From assembly GCF_020400725.1 (NCBI RefSeq), contig NZ_JAINVG010000080.1, positions 1 to 34,382 of the forward strand: a DNA stretch of 34,382 bases, in the 5' to 3' direction. Both the position numbers and the translations under genes were made by a program. This document shows, in pieces, positions 1-7,034 of this stretch. How positions within the stretch are numbered: the first letter of the stretch is position 1; the number at the start of each line of letters is the position of its first letter. Source of the DNA: Streptomyces sp. NK15101. Lineage in GTDB: Bacteria; Actinomycetota; Actinomycetes; Streptomycetales; Streptomycetaceae. The notes beneath the pieces are model-generated. The model saw only the letters and a list, made by a program, of their open reading frames with translations. It had not been told where the DNA came from and made no database searches.

Positions 1-20
1 GAAGGAGCGTGGGGTGCGTT

Positions 21-431
21 CTATTCGGGCTGGGTGACCGTCAGGGCCCAGCGGATGGTGTCATCTGAGGCGTCGATACCGATGCTGAAGGATCCGGTCA
101 CCATGCCGGGATCCATGCTTACCGTGCCTGTGCCCGTGGTGCCGACGGGGCAGTCCACGGTGAGGTCGGCAACCTGGTTGCCTTGTGACTCCATCGTCGC
201 GTGCACACTACCGCCTCCCTCACACGCCACCGTCAACACCGTGGGCAGGCGATCCCACGCGCCCGCGGAGACCACTCCCCCGTCCCCGGTCTGCTCCTCC
301 ACCCACAGCAGGCCGTCCGGGCCCGGATGCGGAAGCAGAACATCAGCCGCTGCCGCCGGACCGGCACTCACCACGGACAGCATGCCGGCAGCGAGAAACG
401 CCACCACCGATACATTCTTCGTACGCATCAC
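21..431 (-). CDS. small secreted protein, unknown function
   Basis: I do not recognise the family. The 136-residue product starts with a basic stretch (MRTK), a hydrophobic core (about residues 8-22) and an Ala-rich end near residue 29 (GPAAAAD), which is a typical Sec signal peptide with an AxA-type cleavage site. The mature part is about 107 residues, acidic and rich in Gly, Thr and Val. It has two cysteines (TVACEG and TVDCPV) that could form a disulfide, and looks like a small beta-rich extracellular domain. Two adjacent start codons exist, GTG at 431 and ATG at 428; a GGGGAGG Shine-Dalgarno lies about 7 nt before the GTG and 10 nt before the ATG, so either is possible. No partner gene is evident. 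Confidence 0.75.
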   Translation of the reverse strand: MMRTKNVSVVAFLAAGMLSVVSAGPAAAADVLLPHPGPDGLLWVEEQTGDGGVVSAGAWDRLPTVLTVACEGGGSVHATMESQGNQVADLTVDCPVGTTGTGTVSMDPGMVTGSFSIGIDASDDTIRWALTVTQPE

Positions 432-767
432 GTACTACCTCCCCTTTGAACACCTGACGCGACAACACCACTCTGCCCACGAGTAGACACACGTGCATGA
501 GTACGCCTACTCGCCACCTCCCGGAAACCCGGCGCAGGCCGGAACAGTGGAAGGGGTGGCCGATGCCGATCTCTTCCTCGATGAGCATGCACCAGACCAC
601 TGACAACCCACCGCGACCAGGCCTGCGGCGACTGGCTGCCGGTAGTTGCACGAACATGCCTGTTCGGCCGCAACCCCGTGCATGGTGTGCGCATGGATCG
701 ATTCGTGGGCCGGGCCCGTTCGGGGCAGCTGCCGTAAGTTTCCCTGCCGCATCAAGATCCGTGCACG
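432..767. other. intergenic, no gene seen
   Basis: This stretch lies upstream of the secreted-protein gene and presumably carries its promoter toward position 440-480. Several long overlapping open frames run through it on both strands, but they have shadow-like Arg/Pro/Ser-rich composition and I see no recognisable domain or good ribosome site. The oxidoreductase remnant beginning near 768 may have its breakpoint here. Confidence 0.4.
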
Positions 768-1357
768 GTGGGGAAGCGTGCCGTCTTCGTGCGGGACATG
801 CCGACCGAGGAGGGCGCTCGTGTGACGGCGAACCGGGTCGTCGAGGCTGCCTGGGGCTGGACCGCAGGCGGCCGGCTGCCGCTGGTCGTGGACGCCTCCT
901 CGTGCGCGCTGGGCCTGGCCCGCGAGGTGGTGCCGTACCTGAGCGGCCGCAACCGCGAGCTGCATGCGGAGCTGACCGTGTTGGATTCGGTCGTCTGGGC
1001 CGCCGAAGAACTCCCGCTGCGCTTGACGGTACGACGCAGGGCGGCCTCCGTGGTCGTCCACCCCACGTGTGCGATGCGGCACCTCGACGACCCAGACCGG
1101 CTGCTCCTGATCGCGGCGGCGTACGCCGAGGAGGTGGTCGCCCCGGACGACGTCGGATGCTGCGCCTTCGCGGGTGACCGCGGAATGCTGCAACCGGAGT
1201 TGACGGAATCGGCGATGGCCGGGAGGCGGCGGAGGTGACGGCCCGGACGTTCGAGGCGTACCTCTCGGCGAACCGCATGTGCGAGCTCGGCATGCACCAC
1301 GCCGCGGGCCGTCCCTGCCACTCGGTGCTCCCCGAACTGGACCGCGCGACCCGCTGA
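768..1357 (+). pseudogene. C-terminal remnant of an FAD-linked oxidase/Fe-S (CCG-domain) D-lactate dehydrogenase-like protein
   Basis: The translated stretch matches the C-terminal cysteine-rich domain of large FAD-binding and (Fe-S)-binding oxidoreductases of the glycolate oxidase / D-lactate dehydrogenase type. It shows LPLVVDASSCALG, then VVHPTCAMRHL, then DDVGCCAFAGDRGM, the last being a CCG-like CC motif followed by the typical GDRG segment. The FAD domains that should precede it (more than 600 residues) are absent, so the gene is 5'-truncated; the GTG at 768 is only the first available start. Around 1212-1222 the frame shifts by -1: the first frame runs into basic nonsense and stops at 1238, while the other frame continues with EAAEVTARTFEAYLSANRMC and ends at TGA 1355-1357 as the family does. 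It is therefore doubly broken and almost surely non-functional. Confidence 0.75.
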
Positions 1358-1363
1358 TGACGC

Positions 1364-2374
1364 TCATGCCAGCAGGTCGAGCAGAGCCGCACCGTCATCC
1401 GTGAGGCACAGGCGGATCTCCCGGCCGTGGCGTAGGCGCCGCAGCAGGCCCGAGCGGGCGAGCCGGTCGCAGTGGTAGGTGGCGGTGCTGACGGTGATGT
1501 GGGCGAGACTCGCGGCTTCCGACACGGACGGCCGCCGGCGCGCGTGGCGCAGGAGGGTGGCGCGGACCGGTCCCAGTACGAGGTCGAGGCGGTCCTGCGC
1601 GGGCGGGGGGTGCGGTTCGGTGGACCGGTGGGCGAGCCGGCCCAGCCCCGGGAGTGGGTAGCCGACCCAGATCAGGTCCGGGTCCTCCGCGCTGTATGTG
1701 CAGGCGTCGAACCCGGACGCCAGCGGGACGAGGACGACCCGGCGCCGCCCCGGTCCGGTGGCGTGCTGCGGGCACGGGTGCGGCAGGTGGAGCCGGCCGT
1801 CGGCGTACCGGACGGGGGCGCCGAGGTCGTTGATGACCGTGTCGAGCGCGCCGGTGACGGAGGCGACCCCGATGCGTTCCACTTCGCGGCCCAGCAGTGC
1901 GTCCGCCTGGTGCCACAGCGGGGCGAAGGCGTCCCAGACGGCGCGCGCGAGGGTCCGGTAGGTGTCGAGGAATTCCCCCGGCCGTTCGGCCACGTGCTGC
2001 CATGGCGCGGGGACGGCGCTGCCGAACCGGTGCTCCACCTCACCGAGCAGGGTGTCCGGCTCGATGCGGTCCAGCTCGTCGGTGATCGAGGTCGCGGTGC
2101 CCGTTCCGCCCCCGGTGTCGACGCCCGACGTCAGGGCGAGCGAATCGGGTGCCCAAGGATGGCTGGAGGTGAGCAGTGCTTGCAGGGTCGCCGCGGCTGC
2201 GGGAGGTGCCGTGTCGCGGATGACGCGCCGCCACTTTGGTGGCATCCCGTGGGAGGCGTGGCCGAAGGTGTCGGCGATGACGGAGAAGAGCGTCGTGCCC
2301 GGAAGCCTGCTGACCGACAGTCGCAGGTCTTCCGTGGGGCCGATGGGCACGGTCGGTTCCTTGGGCATGGCCAT
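1364..2374 (-). CDS. ArsR-type winged-helix transcriptional regulator
   Basis: This is a 336-residue protein with a DNA-binding winged helix at its C-terminus (about residues 268-336). The helices around SVSEAASLAHITVSTATYHC, followed by DRLARSGLLRRLRHGREIRL, read as helix-turn-helix plus wing of the ArsR/GntR-like class seen in many actinobacterial DUF5937-type regulators. The first 260 residues show no catalytic motif I know and probably form a ligand-sensing or dimerisation region. This layout (N-terminal unknown, C-terminal HTH) is common in Streptomyces. The gene ends 6 bp from the convergent oxidoreductase remnant. The start at 2374 (MAMPKEP) could instead be the internal Met two codons later. 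The target is unknown; no inverted-repeat operator was obvious upstream. Confidence 0.75.
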   Translation of the reverse strand: MAMPKEPTVPIGPTEDLRLSVSRLPGTTLFSVIADTFGHASHGMPPKWRRVIRDTAPPAAAATLQALLTSSHPWAPDSLALTSGVDTGGGTGTATSITDELDRIEPDTLLGEVEHRFGSAVPAPWQHVAERPGEFLDTYRTLARAVWDAFAPLWHQADALLGREVERIGVASVTGALDTVINDLGAPVRYADGRLHLPHPCPQHATGPGRRRVVLVPLASGFDACTYSAEDPDLIWVGYPLPGLGRLAHRSTEPHPPPAQDRLDLVLGPVRATLLRHARRRPSVSEAASLAHITVSTATYHCDRLARSGLLRRLRHGREIRLCLTDDGAALLDLLA

Positions 2375-2484
2375 CCCCCGATGGGTCCCTTGGGTGACCG
2401 GTCGTCCCCGGTCGGCTGGGAGCCTAGGGCAGCGGCTTCTGCCCGGAAGGGCGTTGGCCGGATAGTGGGGGAGAACGACCGAAA

Positions 2485-2508
2485 CCCCCGCCGCGCGGGC
2501 GGCGGGGG
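2485..2508 (-). terminator. hairpin downstream of the I36-like gene
   Basis: A perfect 10-bp stem (CCCCCGCCGC / GCGGCGGGGG) with a 4-nt loop sits about 50 bp past the stop codon of the gene ending at 2558. Read on the minus strand the stem is followed by TTTCGG. The U-run is short, as is usual in Streptomyces. Confidence 0.65.
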
Positions 2509-2557
2509 CAGGGGGCCGGGCCGGTGAGCGGTCGGGCCCGGTGTGCGGTGGGGGCGA

Positions 2558-3010
2558 TCAGCAGGCGTTGACCCAGTCGTGCGACGAGATGTTGTCGTTC
2601 AGCGGCTCGCCGCCGCCGTTTCCGTTGTACGGGAAGCGGTCGTAGCGCATGTCCATCAGGTAGCTGCCGTTGCCCAGGCAGTACCAGGCCCCGCTCTGGT
2701 CGGTGTGCCAGAAGAGCCGCACGTCTTCGTAGGCGCCGGCGAAGCCGTTGTTGTGCACCGACGACGCCTGGTTGCGCATGTTCCGGTCGGCCCAGTTGTC
2801 GCTGTCGCCGGACCAGGTGGCCTGTCGCCCGCCCTTCCACGAGTGCTCCCACGCGTACAGGTAGCCGTCGGCCGCCGCGGTGGTGGTGCCGGCCGCCACC
2901 GCGGTACCGGCCGTCGGCGCGGTCTCGGCGTGCGCCGCTGCCGGGAACAGGCCGATCGTGGCCGCGGCCAGCGCGGTGGTCATGAGGTGGGTGATGCGGT
3001 TCTTGGACAT
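2558..3010 (-). CDS. secreted peptidase-inhibitor family I36-like protein
   Basis: The 150-residue product begins MSKNRITHLMTTALAAATIG and has a clear Sec signal peptide ending near AAAHAE (about residue 29). The mature domain has the pattern of small I36/beta-gamma-crystallin-like inhibitors from Streptomyces: an aromatic-rich start (YLYAWEHSWKGG), a middle WADRNMRNQASSVHNNG, then WYCLGNGSYLMDM and a C-terminal Cys (VNAC) that can pair with the single internal Cys. I chose ATG 3010 because a GAGGAG site lies 6-7 nt upstream and the signal peptide begins there; a longer open frame upstream to 3253 has no such support. It follows the secreted-protein gene ending at 3100 on the same strand with an 89-bp gap, so the two may be co-expressed. 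Inhibitory activity is inferred from family resemblance only. Confidence 0.75.
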   Translation of the reverse strand: MSKNRITHLMTTALAAATIGLFPAAAHAETAPTAGTAVAAGTTTAAADGYLYAWEHSWKGGRQATWSGDSDNWADRNMRNQASSVHNNGFAGAYEDVRLFWHTDQSGAWYCLGNGSYLMDMRYDRFPYNGNGGGEPLNDNISSHDWVNAC

Positions 3011-3099
3011 GGACTCTCCTCGTGTGATGTCGGCTGTCGGTGCAGGGGTGAGCGACCCGCGCTGGTGCGCGCGGGGGTCGTGGGGTGGCGGACCGCCGG

Positions 3100-4041
3100 T
3101 CAGCGGCCCAGTACGGCACGCGCCCGCGGCAGGGCGGCGGCCCGGAGCCGCTCCACCCGCTCCACGGCGGTGCGGTGTTCGCGAAGTAGTTCCCGGTCGT
3201 GGTGGTGGTCGAGGCGCTGGGCGACGGCCGCCAGGCCGCTGTCGTGTGCGCACCGCGCCTCCCGGACGGCCACGCGCACCTCACGGGCCCTGTCGGGAGC
3301 GCCCTTCCCGCCGAGGAAGGCGTCCCTGGCCTCGCGCGGGGTCCGGTACGGGAAGCCCTGCTCGCGCATGCACGCCGACCAGGCCCGTACGGCTGCGGCG
3401 AACTCGGGTTCGGCGGCGACCCGCTGCCGCCTGATGCCGCCCAGGTTGCCGACGAGGGTGTTCGCCGCGTACCAGCCGGCGACGTCTCCGTACAGGGCGC
3501 GCCAGGCCGTCACCCGGCAGCCGTTGCCGTTGTGTCCCACGACCGCGCCGCCGGGCAGTTCGGCGCGCAGTCCCTGCCCGTCGGTGGTGCCGTTGAGGGC
3601 GGTCACGGCGGCGTGGCGGCGTTCCAGCGGCAGGCCGCCGAGGTACACCCGGTTCGGGTCCTGGCGGCGGAGCGCCTCGACCCGTGGTTCGAGGACGCTG
3701 CCGTAGCCGTACCGCCCGGCCCATTGCGCGTCGTCGACGACGTACGGGAAGTCGCGCGCCTCGGGCAGTGGGTTCTCGGGCTTGGCCCAGTACCGGAACC
3801 CGGCTGCCGTCATGCACCGGCGCTGGAGCTCCTGTTCCGCGTCGTGCAGCAGGCTCCGCCCAACGGCGGTGGTGGCGGCGACGGTCCCCGCTGGTGCCGC
3901 GGCTCCGCCCTCGCCTGCCGGTGCCCCGGCGCTTACGTAGCCGGTGACGGCGAGGAGGAGGGCCGTCCCCGCCAGCACTGTGGTCGTCAGCCGGTGCCGG
4001 CCGATCCCGTCCGGCCGCCGGGAGAAAGCTCTCCTCATCAC
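3100..4041 (-). CDS. exported or membrane-anchored protein of unknown function
   Basis: This is a 313-residue protein with an Arg-rich N-terminus (about residues 1-17) followed by one hydrophobic segment (TTTVLAGTALLLAVTGYVSA), acting as a signal peptide or anchor. The exported part is charged and rich in Arg, Glu and Ala. It has spaced cysteines (RRCMTAAGF, NGCRVTAW, SACMREQG, ARCAHD) that could form two disulfides. The SACMREQGFPY segment is typical of small Streptomyces secreted proteins in which a Trp/Cys/Met helix is repeated. Adjacent GTG (4041) and ATG (4038) starts exist, with AGGAG about 11-14 nt upstream. The I36-like gene follows on the same strand. I cannot assign a function. Confidence 0.7.
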   Translation of the reverse strand: MMRRAFSRRPDGIGRHRLTTTVLAGTALLLAVTGYVSAGAPAGEGGAAAPAGTVAATTAVGRSLLHDAEQELQRRCMTAAGFRYWAKPENPLPEARDFPYVVDDAQWAGRYGYGSVLEPRVEALRRQDPNRVYLGGLPLERRHAAVTALNGTTDGQGLRAELPGGAVVGHNGNGCRVTAWRALYGDVAGWYAANTLVGNLGGIRRQRVAAEPEFAAAVRAWSACMREQGFPYRTPREARDAFLGGKGAPDRAREVRVAVREARCAHDSGLAAVAQRLDHHHDRELLREHRTAVERVERLRAAALPRARAVLGR

Positions 4042-4260
4042 TGATGTGCTCCTGACATACGTGGGTCACCAGGGCCCGATGCCTTCCGGCCGCGAACCGG
4101 TCGCGGCCTGCCCTGGTACTGAGGAGTCTCGCGGGGCGGCCCGCCGGCCCGACAGCCTTTCGAAGGCTTTCGAAGCGTGCCCGCGAACGGCACCGCCGCC
4201 GCCCACGCCCGGCCGTGGGCGCCCGCTGGCCTTCCGGCCGGGGTTGTACAGCGCGCCAGT

Positions 4261-4384
4261 GAGCCTCTTTCATCCTCTGCTGGAGGGCGAAACTGGCTGG
4301 CCGACGGGTGTGGTGAGGAGGCAGGGCACCTCGTCGTCGGCGTACAGGTTCCACTCATCACACCGGCGCCCGGAGGAGCCCACT
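4261..4384. mobile_element. solo terminal fragment of an IS5-like element
   Basis: The first 16 bases, GAGCCTCTTTCATCCT, are identical to the transposase-upstream end of the IS at 4952-5847 (read inward from 5848), and similarity continues for about 110 bp (for example GAGGCAGGGCACCTCGTCGT against GAGGCAGGGCCCCTCGTCGT). Homology fades before the transposase start would be reached. No matching second end is present, so this is a remnant or one-ended deletion product. It lies between the gene starting at 4041 and the RidA-family gene; apart from it the interval 4042-4521 shows no gene. Confidence 0.75.
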
Positions 4385-4521
4385 GCAGCCAATTTTGTGC
4401 GTGCAGAGAACACTCGGACGGCGCTACCAGACAAGCATCGTTCGTACGGACCCGTAACTTCTACGCGCGAGGAGCCTGCCTGCAACTGACGGTTCCGCGC
4501 GCTGTATCAAGGGAGTGAGTC

Positions 4522-4926
4522 ATGAGTTCTCAGGTGAAGGCATTCGGGTTCGGCATGCCGTGGGAGTCGTTGTACGGGTACAGCCAGGCCACTCAGGTCG
4601 GTGACACGGTTTATGTGTCGGGGCAGCTGTCTCATGACCGTCACGGCAACTTCGTGGGTGCCGGCGACTTCGAACTGCAGGTCCGCACCACGCTGGAGAA
4701 TCTGGACCTGGTGCTGAGGCGGTTCGGGGCCGAGCGTAGCCAGATAGTGGAGACCACGGTTCTGGTGAGGAACCTGCGGGAGAACTTCGACACGACAGCA
4801 CGCCTCCACGCCGAGTACTTCGGGGAGCACCGGCCCGCCAGCACGGTCATGGGTGTTTCCGATTTGGCGCTGCCGGACCAGCTTGTTGAGATCGGCGCGC
4901 TCGTGCGTCTCGATGTGAAGCCATAG
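4522..4926 (+). CDS. RidA (YjgF/YER057c/UK114) family protein
   Basis: This 134-residue protein is the full length of the RidA fold, which forms trimers that hydrolyse reactive enamine/imine intermediates or act in related amide chemistry. Visible features are the N-terminal YSQATQVGDTVYVSGQLS, the middle LENLDLVLRRFG and the C-terminal LVEIGALVRLDV. The position of the catalytic arginine of classic RidA (PAR-S/T in the family) reads PAST here, so this belongs with Rid subfamilies lacking that Arg, and imine deaminase activity should not be assumed. A GGGAG site lies about 8 nt before ATG 4522. An IS begins 26 bp after the stop and a solo IS end lies upstream, so this gene is an island between mobile sequences. 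Confidence 0.9.
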   Translation: MSSQVKAFGFGMPWESLYGYSQATQVGDTVYVSGQLSHDRHGNFVGAGDFELQVRTTLENLDLVLRRFGAERSQIVETTVLVRNLRENFDTTARLHAEYFGEHRPASTVMGVSDLALPDQLVEIGALVRLDVKP

Positions 4927-4951
4927 GTAAAGAGGTCGGCCTAATTCCTTC

Positions 4952-5847
4952 AGCCTCTTTCATCCTGGATAGTTGCAGGTCAGCAGCGTATGCACGGCTT
5001 GGACGATGGTGCCGATGCGGCGGGTGGAGCATCTGGCTCGCCGGAGCAGCCGCCAGGATTTCAACTGGGCGAAGGCGCGTTCGCAGGGGGCTCTCAGTCT
5101 GACGTGGTCGCGGTTGAACTACTGGCAGTGCTCTGGCTGTTCGCGGTGGTGGTAGTAGGGGGTGCGGAAGGTGGCGCCGGCGCCCTGGTAGGCGCGGTCC
5201 GCGAGAGCGAGGATCTGCCGGGTGAGGCATGCCTGGACGATGCCGTGGGCGCGGGCCGCGGTCAGGTCGCGGGTGCGACCGGGTGCTGCGCGGGAGAACC
5301 AGAGCGGTGTGCCGTCGGGGCGGGTGATGACCTGCACGTTCATGCCGTGCTTGCGGTGCTTCATCGAGTAGTACGGCTCGTCGGCACGGACACGGCCGGT
5401 GCGGGTCAGGGTGCCGTCAACGATGACGTGGTCGCCCTCACCGAGGCCGGTGAGGGCTTCATGGAGGCCGGGCGCCCAGGAGACCAGGACGTCCAAGGTC
5501 TCGTCGACGTACCGCCAGGCAGTGGCCTGGGACATCCCGAAACCTGCTCCGAGCTCGGAGAACGTATCGTTCTTGCGCAGGTGGACGAGGGTGAGCAACG
5601 CCTGTTCAAAGCGGCCGAGCTTGCGCCAGCGGATGTTGCGGGCCCGGCAGTGCTCATACAGCAGCCAGGACACATGCTCGACGAGCTCATGCGGGACGTC
5701 GAGCATGGCGGGATACGGAAACCTTCAGGGTCCCTTCGGTCGCCGGCGTGTCGAGTGGAATCACCACGCCAACGACGAGGGGCCCTGCCTCGTCACCACC
5801 CCCGCTGAGCAGCCCATTTCACCCTTCAGCACAGGATGAAAGAGGCT
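4952..5847 (-). mobile_element. 896-bp IS5-family (DDE_Tnp_4) insertion sequence
   Basis: Perfect 15-bp terminal inverted repeats, AGCCTCTTTCATCCT at 4952-4966 and its complement at 5833-5847, bound a single transposase gene on the minus strand. I see no convincing target-site duplication. The right end lies 2 bp from a remnant of another IS (from 5850), so the insertion may be nested. Related ends occur at 4261 and at 34135. Confidence 0.85.
4960..5706 (-). pseudogene. IS5-family transposase with an in-frame amber codon
   Basis: The protein starts MLDVPHELVEHVSWLLYEHC and has an N-terminal helix-turn-helix segment (KNDTFSELGAGFGMSQATAW) followed by a DDE_Tnp_4 catalytic domain. The first Asp is in IVDGTL and the second in ALADRAYQG. 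A TAG at 5119-5121 stops translation after 195 residues, but the same frame continues for 52 more codons through APCERAFAQLKSW, which carries the third catalytic residue (Glu), and ends at TGA 4960-4962 inside the terminal repeat. The short form therefore lacks the last catalytic acid and should be inactive unless the stop is suppressed. Apart from this codon the gene looks intact, so the mutation is probably recent. Confidence 0.85.
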
Positions 5848-5849
5848 CC

Positions 5850-6120
5850 CTGATCATTTCAGAATGAGTTTGGCTCAGGCGCTTGGCAGTGAGGGTCGCA
5901 GGCCGGCAGTGCGTCGTCTAAGCCGGATCTTGTGTCTGACGACCCGTGGGAGCGGAGCGGGTGGCTCCGTTGTTGCAGCCGCTTCCGCTGAGGCGCCGCC
6001 GCTGCCCTGACCGGCTTGCTATGGATGACCGGGCGGCGCTTCGCGGGAGCGTGAGCCACTGGAACCTGTCCGCGGAGCGGACAGGTTCCAGTGGCGTGAC
6101 CGCGCCGCGGTGGCTGCGCG
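5850..6120 (+). mobile_element. degraded remnant of an IS5-family element related to the one at 26228
   Basis: It begins CTGATCATTTCAGAATGAG, one mismatch from the end of the intact-ended IS at 26228. Inside, fragments of that element's transposase can be read: ERVAPLLQ, then DDRAALRG, then AERTGSSGVTA (compare ERIAPLLP, DDRAALRG, AERTGCSGVTA). Frames are broken and the other end is missing. The interval to 6235 otherwise holds no gene. A perfect 18-bp hairpin at 6056-6094 lies inside the remnant. Confidence 0.75.
6056..6094. repeat. perfect 18-bp inverted repeat (hairpin)
   Basis: CCACTGGAACCTGTCCGC at 6056-6073 is exactly complementary to 6077-6094, with a 3-nt spacer GGA. There is no T-run, so it is not an evident terminator. 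It aligns to transposase coding sequence in the surrounding IS remnant. Confidence 0.9.
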
Positions 6121-6235
6121 CCTGGCCGCCAGCCCCTGTAGTGACTGGACGGGTGACCGGCGCTCTCTGGGCTGGCTGCAAGCATCGGCCCCGCGCGGAC
6201 TCTTCGCCCCGTGCCTGGAGGTAATTTCTCTCCGG

Positions 6236-6964
6236 CTATTCAAGAAAAAGGGCAGGACTGCGGGTCATTACACTGTGCACCGAATCGCTGAACTGTGCCC
6301 GTAGGGGCGCTATCCAGGTATTCCACACCTCTTCGCGCTCATCGCTGGTTATGCCCAGGCCGGGCATTCTTGTGACGCTTGAGCAGCGGCGCACGACATC
6401 ACGAGCCAGCCCTCCGGCTTCGGACGGTCCGACCCCTCTTACCTCGTGAGCGATGCTGTGCATGTCGTAGATGATGGCGTCCAAAGCGTCCGCCGCCCCC
6501 ACGCCTCGCAAGAGGGCCGTTCGGAAACGGCCAAGGCACTCCTGGAAGCGATCGTAGGAGGCTCTGCGAGCGTCCAGCAGCCACCGTTCGTGGTCGGCGC
6601 GGGCTTGGACGGCTTGGAGTTCGAGGGCAGCACGGTGATTGGCCTCGGCCTGTGCCATCGCACTGCGGTGTGCGGCTTCGGCCTGCTCGAGAGCCAGTCG
6701 GTGACTGGCCTGTGCTTGCTCCAAGGCATTCCGGTGAGCGGCCTCGGCTTGTTCGAGAGCGGCTTCCCTGACGGCTCGATGGTCGGCTTCGGCCTGGGCG
6801 AGGGCTGCGCGGTGGTTGGCTTCGGCGGTGTCGCGGGCTGCCTGGTTCAGGGCATGAGTCTGTTGCAGGGCTGTCCGTTTTTGCCAGTGCGCGACCAGCA
6901 CGCTTACCGGAATGCCTGCGAGGGCTGCGAGGGCTGCTATGCCTGCGAGGTCCATGACAGACAT
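6236..6964 (-). CDS. membrane-anchored hendecad coiled-coil protein
   Basis: This is a 242-residue protein of unrecognised family. Residues about 5-27 form one hydrophobic helix near the N-terminus (LAGIAALAALAGIPVSVLVA). Residues about 46-115 contain around six 11-residue repeats of the form ALEQAEAAHRN, the hendecad spacing of a right-handed or straight coiled coil. The C-terminal 120 residues (from WLLDARRASYDRF) are a charged helical domain without a motif I know. The layout resembles small phage- or plasmid-associated actinobacterial proteins with a membrane anchor and a cytosolic rod. The start could be 6964 or the internal Met at 6955; no strong ribosome site is seen for either. It lies between two IS elements and has no obvious operon partner. 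Confidence 0.7.
   Translation of the reverse strand: MSVMDLAGIAALAALAGIPVSVLVAHWQKRTALQQTHALNQAARDTAEANHRAALAQAEADHRAVREAALEQAEAAHRNALEQAQASHRLALEQAEAAHRSAMAQAEANHRAALELQAVQARADHERWLLDARRASYDRFQECLGRFRTALLRGVGAADALDAIIYDMHSIAHEVRGVGPSEAGGLARDVVRRCSSVTRMPGLGITSDEREEVWNTWIAPLRAQFSDSVHSVMTRSPALFLE
6620..6829 (-). repeat. degenerate 33-bp tandem repeat coding hendecads
   Basis: About six imperfect 33-bp units encode the 11-residue ALEQAEAxHRx repeats of the coiled-coil gene. Unit number could vary between strains by slippage or recombination. Confidence 0.75.
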
Positions 6965-7034
6965 GATGCCCAGTCAGGCAGGGGTCCGAGACTCCAGGGT
7001 GGGCTGAGGCAGCCGGAGCGCGGGCAGCCGGGCG

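Noticed and set aside
343..1398. Long minus-strand open frame (351 codons)
   Set aside because: Arg/Pro/Ser-rich translation without domains; it is a shadow of the plus-strand oxidoreductase remnant and the secreted-protein region.
1472..2527. Long plus-strand frame opposite the regulator
   Set aside because: Gly/Arg/Val-rich shadow; the minus strand encodes a recognisable winged helix.
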